The translations under genes and the position numbers were made by a program. Below, in pieces: positions 53,112 through 60,259 of a stretch of DNA of 60,259 bases. The notes below the pieces were generated by a model that saw only the letters and a list, made by a program, of their open reading frames with translations, was not told the origin of the DNA and ran no database searches. Positions within the stretch are counted from its first letter, which is position 1, and each line of letters starts with the position of its first letter. The stretch comes from Lentisphaerota bacterium (GTDB taxonomy: Bacteria > Verrucomicrobiota > Lentisphaeria > Oligosphaerales > JABHEG01): NCBI GenBank assembly GCA_018676675.1, contig JABHEG010000054.1:1-60259 (forward strand), read 5' to 3'.

Positions 53112-54221
53112 ATGGGATCGATGCAGATATTGACGCTTGTCGATGCCACCTCGGAATTCCCCCGGCATGACTCGGCCTCCATCGTTGAGCTGAATGACGG
53201 CAGTCTGATGCTGGTCTGGATGGAGCATTTCAGGGCGTCCACAACCGGTAAGACGCACGCTCCCGGGGCCGACCACGCCCCATCCAACATCGCGTGCATG
53301 ACCTCAACTGACGGTGGCTATACCTGGGCGGATCGGCGCATTCTCGTCGAGAACGATCCCAGCGACGTGAACATCCATTTCCCCTGTCTGTTGCGGCTGC
53401 AGAATGGCGACATCCTGTTCTACTATCAGCGACGCCATCAGATCGCCCCCGGCCAGCCGCAGGTGTCCACAGCGTACGTCTGCCGGAGCGGTGACGAAGG
53501 CGCCACGTTTTCCGCGCCGATTGAGCACACTGTCATCCGGGGAAACGACATGTCGGGCAACCGACCGGTACAGCTGTCCTCAGGTCGTATCATTCTGCCG
53601 ATCGGGCGCGTGCTCGGAGACTGGTGTGCCACAACGGAGAGCGGCCAGCTCAGAGACCACAGCATCGCGAGTTGCTGCTACAGTGATGACGATGGCCGTA
53701 CCTGGACTGAAGCCGAGACCTGGCTTGATCTGCCGTTGCGCGGCTGTATGGAGCCGAGCGTGGCGGAATTGCGTGATCGTCGCCTGCTCATGACTCTGCG
53801 AACCGACCTCGGTTCGGTGTTCAGATCCAGGTCATGTGATCAAGGCCTCACGTGGTCCAGGCCTCAGACGACCGGATTACGCGCGCCTGAGTCGATGCCC
53901 AAACTCAAACGTATTCCGCAAACCGGTGATCTCATGATCGTCTGGAACAACAGCGAATACGACCCGAAGTGGCCCACGCACTACGGGAAACGGACGCCGC
54001 TCAGCGTCGCCATTTCCGACGACGAAGGCGAGAGCTGGCGGAACGTCAGGCCTCTGGAGACTGATCCCGACTACGAGTTTACCAACCCCTCGTGCAACGT
54101 CACGAGTCGCGGTACGGTTATCATCACTTATTTGGCGTCGAAGATGGAGAGCGGCCGTTTCGGTCGGACGCACATGCCATTGAAAGCCGCCATTGCCGAC
54201 CTCGACTGGCTCTATGAGTAA
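53112..54221 (+). CDS. BNR/sialidase-superfamily protein (exo-alpha-sialidase-like)
   Basis: This 369-residue six-bladed propeller has five Asp-box motifs (SxDxGxxW type): STDGGYTW, SGDEGATF, SDDDGRTW, SCDQGLTW and SDDEGESW. Arg/Glu candidates of the sialidase site are present, but the FRIP motif of true GH33 enzymes is not seen, and many proteins of this layout in PVC genomes have other or unknown substrates. There is no signal peptide. It sits between two large secreted putative glycosidases (36 bp and 28 bp away), so it probably processes the same glycan inside the cell. Confidence 0.82.
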   Translation: MGSMQILTLVDATSEFPRHDSASIVELNDGSLMLVWMEHFRASTTGKTHAPGADHAPSNIACMTSTDGGYTWADRRILVENDPSDVNIHFPCLLRLQNGDILFYYQRRHQIAPGQPQVSTAYVCRSGDEGATFSAPIEHTVIRGNDMSGNRPVQLSSGRIILPIGRVLGDWCATTESGQLRDHSIASCCYSDDDGRTWTEAETWLDLPLRGCMEPSVAELRDRRLLMTLRTDLGSVFRSRSCDQGLTWSRPQTTGLRAPESMPKLKRIPQTGDLMIVWNNSEYDPKWPTHYGKRTPLSVAISDDEGESWRNVRPLETDPDYEFTNPSCNVTSRGTVIITYLASKMESGRFGRTHMPLKAAIADLDWLYE

Positions 54222-54249
54222 AGGCGCGCGTGTTGCCTTCGATTGAGAG

Positions 54250-57200
54250 ATGACCACTATGAAGCAAACACCACTGAGCAATGTATGCAGGCTCATTGTG
54301 GTCGGCCTGAGCCTGTCCGCGTCGGTCGCCCTTGTGCAGGGGGCGGAAATCGACAAGGCGGCTCTGGTTTACTACACGTTCGATGAGGGGCAGGGCAATG
54401 TCATCGACCACAGTGGACGCCGCCTCAACGGCACGCCCTACGGCGCGAAATATGCGGCGGTCGGCGACGGCTATGCGCTTGCCTGCAACGGCGGGAAAGG
54501 CTACGCGAAGTGCGCCAGCCATCGCGGGATTGTCTTTGCCGACGGCGATTTCACCATTGACTTCCTGCTCAAGCTCGACGCCTTCACCACCGGCATCATC
54601 ATGGGTAAGAAAGGACTGACTCCTGAATCTTCGGGTTGGCACATCGCCTTCGACGGGACCGACCGGCAGATTCAGTTCCGAGCATCGAACGGGCAGCGTG
54701 AAGCTGGAATCGACGCGCCGCTGGCAGACCTCAACTGGCATCACGTTGCCGTGGTTCGGGCTGGTGACCGGATTGCCCTCTATCTGGATGGCCGTGTTGC
54801 TGCGGGCGGCGCGGCCGGGGATCTACCGACTCCTTTTGATAACAACCAGGTCTTCCTATTCCTCGGGCGCCTGGTTGGCAGTTTTACGTCTTTTGCCGGC
54901 AAGCTGGACGAGGTCATGATTCTCAACCGGGCGCTGACCGCCGAACAGGCAGTTGTTCGGTACGAGCGGCACAAGAGGATGATGCCTGCACCCTCCTCTG
55001 AGGATGAGGCCAGGGCGCAGGAGATGGCAGCGCAGGCGCAAGTAAAAGCGCGGCGGCAGGCTGCGCTTGAGACGGGTGATTCGCTTCTGCTGCACTATGC
55101 GTTCGACACCGATCCGGGCAACAGGGCAGTCGACCTCAGCGCGTATGGGCACCATGGCGAGATCATCGGCAACGTTGAGTATCTCCCTGAACGTGACGGG
55201 CGGCACGGTGTCGTGCGCTTCGATGGGGAGAACTCGTGGATCAATATCAAGAACCAGGGCGCACTCACGGTCCGGGGTGACATGACCATCGAGATGTGGG
55301 CGCGTCAATACGCGCCTATACAGGGCCGGCACGCCTTGATCCTGGGGGAGAACCCGAGCTGGAGCTGGGCGCTCTACTGGCAGTGGGGTACAACCCTGAA
55401 CGTCTGGTACCGGGGCCACACGCAGGCCTACAACATCGAGACGCACGGAATTCCACTCAAGCGAGCACTGCTTGACAGTCAGTGGGCGCACATCGCGATC
55501 GTCTACGAGTTCCCGCGTATGCGCACCTATCGCAACGCCGAGTTGATCGATGACGCGTACATGCCGTTTCCTATCACCCACAACAAGCTGCGGGATTTCG
55601 CGATCGGGGGGAGGAAGGGCGGTGCCTGTACGCCACTTGAACTCGACGAATGCCGTTTCTACCATCGCGCCCTCACTGCCGAGGAAGTGGCCACGCGAGC
55701 AGCGGGGGGCGAGATCTCCTCGGCACAAGCCGTGCCCAGCGCCGAGCTGTTCATCGAGCCACACTGGTACGAGAGCCGCATCGCCTTGCGCCTTCATGTC
55801 AAAGGCGCAGCATTGGACGACCGGCACAGCGTACTTTTTGTCGTCAACGGCAACGATCGCCTGCAAGCGAAGCTCGAGCCTTTTGGCGAGAACCCCACTC
55901 GCTCCGTGGCCGAGGTCCGTTTGCCACTGGGGCCATACGTTGGCCGGGCACTGACGGTTCGGGCGACGACGAGCGACGGTGGCAAACTGACGATCACCCG
56001 GGAAGAGACTGTGCGTGTTGACAAGCCGCACTGGGTAAACTCAACAGTGGGGATCCCGAAGCGCGTCCCCGAGCCTTGGACGCCGGTGGCGACTCGGGGC
56101 ACTGATCGGGGAGTTGAGGTGCAGGTCTGGGGCAGGACATACCGTCTTGGAGAGAATGCACTCCCCGCCTCCATTGACCATCAAGGCGACCAGATGCTGA
56201 CCGGCCCTATTGTTCTCCGGGGTGAAGCGGACAGCCGGCCGATTGTGTGGCAGGATGCCCTGCCGCACGTGGCAAAGTCAAACGAGTTTGGGGTCACGAC
56301 CCAGGTCGCAGCCAGGAGTGGGGGACTCAGGCTCGCGGTCGAGACCACGGTCGAGTTCGACGGCTACATCATCAACGACATCACCATCACCAGCGATACC
56401 GACGTCACGATCGACCGACTGGAGCTGCTTGTCCCCATCGCCAATCGGTTCGCGGAGCTCTGCTACGGCAATCGGGTGTACAAAGAGACGCCGGGCGTTG
56501 CCATCTCTCAGTGGCACAGCGGCAGCACTAAAGGTGTCCTTAAGTTCAAGGTCGGCCCCGAAGTGTGGCTCGGCAATCGCTATAAGGGCTTCACTGTCCA
56601 AATGGAGACCGCCGAACACTGGCACCCAAGCGATCCTCTCAACGCGATTACGATCACGCCGGGTAGCGAGACGACCCGATTTTTGGCGCGTTTGATCGAG
56701 CAGCGCACTGTTCTGAGGAAAGGAGAGGCCCTGTACTACAACTTCAACTTCATCGCGACCCCGGCCCGTTCCATGCTTCGTGACGGTTGGGATCTGCGCA
56801 TTATCCGTAGCGAGCCATGGGGCAAGGACCTCGAGTACCACAGCCGCACGATCGATGGTAAGCCTGAGCTGGAATGGCTGGCCAAGTCCGGCGTCCGCTA
56901 CCTGTTCACCAACGTGAACCACATTTGGCCCTTCCCCATGCCGCGCGGCAACCCCCGCTTTGCCGATGCGCTGCAGCGGATGATGGACGATATCCATCGC
57001 GCGGGACTCAAGAACATTCCCTATCTTCTGCACCAACGCTATCCGGTGAACGTGTCCGATTTTGACGGGCACGGTCTGAGCATGATGACGCGTCCGGGCC
57101 GGGCGTACGTGATTGGGGCCTTTGGCAAACCGGATGAGCATGGCGTCTACGCGCGGCCCGGCCCGATCACGGTGGAGCATGGTGCCGATTCCCAAGGCGC

Positions 57201-58149
57201 GACGATGGTCTGCCCGCGCAGCCGCGCGATGGTCGACTCCTACCTGCACGCCCTTGGTCGGCGCTATGACACGTTCGGCGACGATGGGATCTATCTCGAC
57301 GGAACAGCGTCGATCGTCCCATGCATCAATCGCGAACACGGTTGCGGCTACTACGACGACGCAGGTGTTCTCCAACCGACCTTCCCCGCACGCTACTCAC
57401 GGGAATGGATGAAACGCATCCACGTCGCCACCAAGCAGCACGGCGCGGACCATATCGTCGATCTCCATTGCTCGTTCGGCTACAACACCGGCGCCGTGCA
57501 TTTCGCGGACAATCTCTGGACCGGTGAACAGTGGCACCACCTGCGCAAGACCAGCACTGACCACCTCCTGAGCGTCTTCCCGCTCGACAAGTTCCTGACT
57601 GAGTTCACCGGTTGGCAAGTCGGCGTGGCCAGTGATCTTCTGTTCTATCGGCTGGGCAAACCGATGCGCGTCGCATCCTTCGCCTTCCTGCACGACATAC
57701 CCGGCCGGCCCAGTAATCCCCATGCCCAGCAGGCAACATCACCCGACCAGGACGACCCGACGAGTGCGTTCCACAAGCAGGACTACTTCACGGTGATGTC
57801 CCGAATCTGGACGATGCGCGACGCCTTCGAGATCAGGCAGGCCGAACGGCATTTCTACTTTGAGAACCAGGCGTACGTAGCGGTTGAGGGCAAGGATTGC
57901 TTCGTGACGTTCTTTCACCACCCCGAGAACGGCATCCTGGCTTTTGTCACGAATTTGGACAAGGTGGCGCATGCGGTATCGGTCAGCTTCGAACTCGAGA
58001 AACTGAGCCTGGCTGACACGAAGCTGACCGCCTTCGACGCGCTTACCCAAGAGCCTGTCACCATGGACAACGACGGCAAGGTATCCGTGTCTCTCGGCAA
58101 GGAAGAATGGGCATACATCTGGCTCAAACCGGACAGGGGCGAAAGGTAA
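54250..58149 (+). CDS. Very large secreted protein: two LamG/concanavalin-like domains plus TIM-barrel glycosidase domain
   Basis: The start is ATG 54250 or, better spaced from GAGAG, ATG 54259; both give a Sec signal (MKQTPLSNVCRLIVVGLSLSASVALVQG). Two laminin-G-like domains follow: ALVYYTFDEGQGNVIDHSGR (about 35-240) and LLLHYAFDTDPGNRAVDLSAYG (about 275-480). A beta domain and a TIM barrel (about 860-1220) come next, with YLFTNVNHIWPFPMPRGNPR and DDGIYLDGTASIV, where the Asp residues after the strand are candidate catalytic acids. The layout is similar to uncharacterised glycoside-hydrolase-like families; I do not assign a number. It ends the plus-strand operon. Confidence 0.78.
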   Translation: MTTMKQTPLSNVCRLIVVGLSLSASVALVQGAEIDKAALVYYTFDEGQGNVIDHSGRRLNGTPYGAKYAAVGDGYALACNGGKGYAKCASHRGIVFADGDFTIDFLLKLDAFTTGIIMGKKGLTPESSGWHIAFDGTDRQIQFRASNGQREAGIDAPLADLNWHHVAVVRAGDRIALYLDGRVAAGGAAGDLPTPFDNNQVFLFLGRLVGSFTSFAGKLDEVMILNRALTAEQAVVRYERHKRMMPAPSSEDEARAQEMAAQAQVKARRQAALETGDSLLLHYAFDTDPGNRAVDLSAYGHHGEIIGNVEYLPERDGRHGVVRFDGENSWINIKNQGALTVRGDMTIEMWARQYAPIQGRHALILGENPSWSWALYWQWGTTLNVWYRGHTQAYNIETHGIPLKRALLDSQWAHIAIVYEFPRMRTYRNAELIDDAYMPFPITHNKLRDFAIGGRKGGACTPLELDECRFYHRALTAEEVATRAAGGEISSAQAVPSAELFIEPHWYESRIALRLHVKGAALDDRHSVLFVVNGNDRLQAKLEPFGENPTRSVAEVRLPLGPYVGRALTVRATTSDGGKLTITREETVRVDKPHWVNSTVGIPKRVPEPWTPVATRGTDRGVEVQVWGRTYRLGENALPASIDHQGDQMLTGPIVLRGEADSRPIVWQDALPHVAKSNEFGVTTQVAARSGGLRLAVETTVEFDGYIINDITITSDTDVTIDRLELLVPIANRFAELCYGNRVYKETPGVAISQWHSGSTKGVLKFKVGPEVWLGNRYKGFTVQMETAEHWHPSDPLNAITITPGSETTRFLARLIEQRTVLRKGEALYYNFNFIATPARSMLRDGWDLRIIRSEPWGKDLEYHSRTIDGKPELEWLAKSGVRYLFTNVNHIWPFPMPRGNPRFADALQRMMDDIHRAGLKNIPYLLHQRYPVNVSDFDGHGLSMMTRPGRAYVIGAFGKPDEHGVYARPGPITVEHGADSQGATMVCPRSRAMVDSYLHALGRRYDTFGDDGIYLDGTASIVPCINREHGCGYYDDAGVLQPTFPARYSREWMKRIHVATKQHGADHIVDLHCSFGYNTGAVHFADNLWTGEQWHHLRKTSTDHLLSVFPLDKFLTEFTGWQVGVASDLLFYRLGKPMRVASFAFLHDIPGRPSNPHAQQATSPDQDDPTSAFHKQDYFTVMSRIWTMRDAFEIRQAERHFYFENQAYVAVEGKDCFVTFFHHPENGILAFVTNLDKVAHAVSVSFELEKLSLADTKLTAFDALTQEPVTMDNDGKVSVSLGKEEWAYIWLKPDRGER

Positions 58150-58517
58150 CACCTGTGACATAGAACTCGCAGAAGGCCGTGAGCTGAGCCACACCAACGG
58201 GAGGAATCAACGCTGTTTACTATATGCAATCAATGAGGGCGACAAACAGTAGGCCGGCATGACGTTCTCTGCTGGCACGTAGAAAATTGACCAGGAGTAG
58301 GTTATACACCAACGTTCCTTCCACCATCGAGACCCAGTCATCACGGGGCACCCCGCGATGACCAGCAGTGCGACAGTGCCAAAGACCGGTGTTCCCAAGG
58401 GGGAATCCGGGGCCTATGGCGTATCCGCATCGACACCGGGGCAGAATTCATCGGAGGCAAGCTCAGGAAAAGTCACCATTCCTGGAACTTTCGCCCAAAC
58501 GACATGTCGGTGATAGG
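58150..58517. other. Gene-poor stretch with possible mobile-element debris
   Basis: No supportable gene in 368 bases. At 58282-58305 the sequence GAAAATTGACCAGGAGTAGG resembles sequence found at the ends of IS21-like elements, and CTGTTT/AAACAG arms flank 58211-58250. No transposase is present. Confidence 0.3.
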
Positions 58518-58931
58518 ATGGGCAGATTACCCAACATGCTCCTTTTGGTTCTGATGGCCTGTCACTTGGCCTTAGGAGGAGGTGTGTGCGCCTGCTCTGA
58601 GACAGGTCATCACCACGATCAGGACACGACTGCTGGACAGCACCTCGTCTCTCACGTCCCGTCTGAGCAACCCAGTGGAGCAGTGGCGGCTTCGCTTGTG
58701 CATTCGCATGATGGCGACTGCGCGTGTGATCACGCAGCACCCGGTACGGTAAAGCCGTCGGCAGTGGCCGAACGCGGCGGATGCCAGGTTACCGCTGTTG
58801 ACACGCAGAGGTTTGGCTTCTACACACCGTGGCCCGTTCAAGGCGACGACGAGGCCCCGCTGATCGCGGGTGATGCTGACTGCCAACACCACTGGCTGGT
58901 TTCTCTTCGGTCCATCGTTCTCCTCCTCTGA
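58518..58931 (+). CDS. Small exported His/Cys-rich protein, probably metal-related
   Basis: From the ATG at 58518 this is a 137-residue protein with a hydrophobic leader (MGRLPNMLLLVLMACHLALGGGVC). The mature part is rich in Cys, His and Asp (CACSETGHHHDQD, VHSHDGDCACDH, DADCQHH), residues that bind copper, zinc or similar ions. Proteins of this kind often open heavy-metal RND efflux operons, which fits the CzcB/HlyD-like adaptor gene 395 bp downstream. The start is not certain: AGG abuts the ATG, and ATG 58536 is an alternative. No named family is recognised. Confidence 0.6.
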   Translation: MGRLPNMLLLVLMACHLALGGGVCACSETGHHHDQDTTAGQHLVSHVPSEQPSGAVAASLVHSHDGDCACDHAAPGTVKPSAVAERGGCQVTAVDTQRFGFYTPWPVQGDDEAPLIAGDADCQHHWLVSLRSIVLLL

Positions 58932-59325
58932 GGTACTCCCTCCCCCCCCTCTACCGTTGTCCAAAGACCTCCTCCTTCGGGAGGGAGTCTGCATGGGCCG
59001 TAGCCGAACCACTCTCATTGCCTACATGGGCATTGTGGCGTGATTGTCCCTGAGTGACAGACCGGCCCTCGGAAGCCCCCGAATCATGGCTTCCGGACGC
59101 CGTCCACAATGAGCCCCCCACGTAACTCGTCAAGCCCACGGCATAGTGGGATGCGAGACGGGAAAACCTGGACACCTTGACGTTCTTGAGCCGGTAGCAA
59201 GGCACGCTTGAGCCGAGGATGTACTACCTCAACGCACTGTGCTTCTTGCCGCTGGAGCCAACTGAAACATGGCACCGGCGTGGCGAAGAGCTTAGATGAC
59301 ACCAGAACCGAAGGAGACAAAGCAG
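58932..59325. other. Gap between metal-related genes, one hairpin
   Basis: No supportable gene in 394 bases. CGGAAGCC (59070-59077) and GGCTTCCG (59088-59095) form a perfect 8-bp hairpin with ten-base loop; no T-run follows, so a terminator is doubtful. A G/C-skewed CCTCCCCCCCC tract lies at 58938-58950. Confidence 0.35.
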
Positions 59326-60162
59326 ATGCCAGGAACAGATACTCATCGGCCAGGAGGAACCGGACGACGGTTCAAAATCGCTGCGACAACGATAACGGCT
59401 GGGACTGTGTGGCTCACGCTCGCGGGGCAGGCCCAGGCGGGCGGTGCCCAGACACGGCGAGTCACAGTGACACAGGAACAGGTTACACGCCTGAACATCA
59501 AGACCAGTCGCGCCAGTCGCGGCGTAATCCGTAAGGAGGTCCGTGTCCCTGGGGAGATCGCGATCAATTTCGAGCGTGTGGTGCGTGTCGTACCCCCTGC
59601 AGCGGGTATCGTCCGTGATGTCAAAAAGACACTCGGCGAGCGCGTCAGAGTCGGCGAGACCCTCGCCTGGCTGGAGAGCGAAGAACTGACTGAAGCCAAA
59701 CTGGACCTTTATGCGAAGGAAATCGAACTGCGATGCACAGAAGTCAGGTTGCCTCAGGCTAAGGCCATCTTCGAGAACACCGCGAAACTCATTGCGCTGC
59801 TTGGGAAGCAGGCTGGCGGAGAAGAACTTCGCAAGCTGGATGGCCTTGAAATGGGGACATACCGAGGGCAATTGCTCACGGCCCATGCCGCGTACCTTGC
59901 CGCTCAGACCATCCACAAGCGGGAGGCCAATCCGCCTACCAAGGGAACCAGCAATGGCAGTGTGCTTCTCGATGCCGAGATGGCTTTGAAACAAGCACGG
60001 ACAGCGCTCTACGCGATCATGGATACGGCGCGCTACGAGACGTTGACGGCCTACACCGCGGCGACACAGGAGCGGCAGTTGGCCGTCTTCAACGCCGTTG
60101 CAGCCGAGAGACGACTGCGCGGTAGCGTCAAAAGTTCTATGAAAACAATGAAGAGAGACTGA
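59326..60162 (+). pseudogene. CzcB/HlyD-like RND efflux adaptor, 3' part broken
   Basis: I start at the ATG at 59326, which has AAGGAG ten bases upstream and a leader (RRFKIAATTITAGTVWLTLAGQAQA). The protein shows the barrel-sandwich half-motif (VRVPGEIAINFERVVRVVPPAAGIVRDVKKTLGERVRVGETLAWLESEEL) and the start of the coiled coil. After AAERRLRG it ends at 278 residues, whereas adaptors are usually 380-500 and continue to a second lipoyl half and beta-barrel. In the next frame 60138-60175 encodes FYENNEERLSRY, which fits the expected continuation, so a frameshift near 60125 is likely. A further break follows at the window edge. Confidence 0.65.
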
Positions 60163-60259
60163 GCCGGTATGGAGAATGGTGTGGTTTACCATGACGCTTG
60201 CTACCGGGCAAGTTCAGATCCGGCATAAAGCCGCTCGTTCCTCGCTATTTATTCCGTTC

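Noticed and set aside
53112..54221. True secreted GH33 sialidase
   Set aside because: Asp boxes are clear but no leader and no FRIP motif are seen, so only the superfamily is claimed.
58150..58517. Insertion sequence
   Set aside because: Only a short similarity to IS21-type end sequence; no transposase, no target duplication and no paired terminal repeats.
58932..59325. Group II intron or structured ncRNA
   Set aside because: One short hairpin only; no domain V-like sequence or maturase was found.

Overview
The window reads like a GC-rich genome fragment from the PVC superphylum, most probably Kiritimatiellota or a close relative (Lentisphaerota, Planctomycetota). That is an inference from content: seven sulfatase modules in 60 kb, very large secreted TIM-barrel proteins with carbohydrate-binding domains, Tat-type sulfatase signals, a CUT2 sugar ABC transporter instead of SusC/SusD, and PQQ-like propellers. 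No rRNA or tRNA gene was recognised.

Region 1 (about 0.2-20.7 kb, all minus strand) is one long co-directional, tightly packed cluster. In transcription order it holds a Tat sulfatase, a large putative glycosidase, a GH78 alpha-L-rhamnosidase, a rhamnose-type ABC transporter (ATPase, permease, permease fused to binding protein), a sulfatase fused to an FAD oxidoreductase, two more sulfatases and an EF-hand/SGNH esterase. Together these look able to desulfate, deacetylate and cleave a sulfated rhamnose-containing glycan and import the free sugar. Two neighbouring reading frames here are in-frame fusions of what are normally separate genes.

Region 2 (21-34 kb) mixes a second carbohydrate cluster with small stability/defence modules: a DUF-like orphan, an AbiEi/AbiEii-like pair, a frameshifted sulfatase, a GH5-like lipoprotein, an AbrB/VapC pair, and a four-gene operon (sulfatase, GH5-like enzyme, sulfatase, paralogue of the orphan). 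A palindromic repeat family occurs at three places in the window; one copy is inserted in frame inside the GH5-like lipoprotein.

Region 3 (34-44 kb) has a PQQ-propeller protein translationally coupled to a GntR/LacI-chimera regulator, a glycyl radical enzyme divergent from an AraC regulator, a URO-D-like methyltransferase, a 26-bp-arm inverted repeat and the tail of a decayed GH10-like gene.

Region 4 (44-58 kb) encodes large secreted putative glycosidases, a beta-helix protein and a BNR/sialidase-like protein. Three of these form a plus-strand operon. The remnant of another sulfatase lies between two convergent genes.

Region 5 (58-60 kb) begins a metal-efflux locus: a His/Cys-rich exported protein and a CzcB/HlyD-like adaptor whose 3' part looks frameshifted before the window ends.
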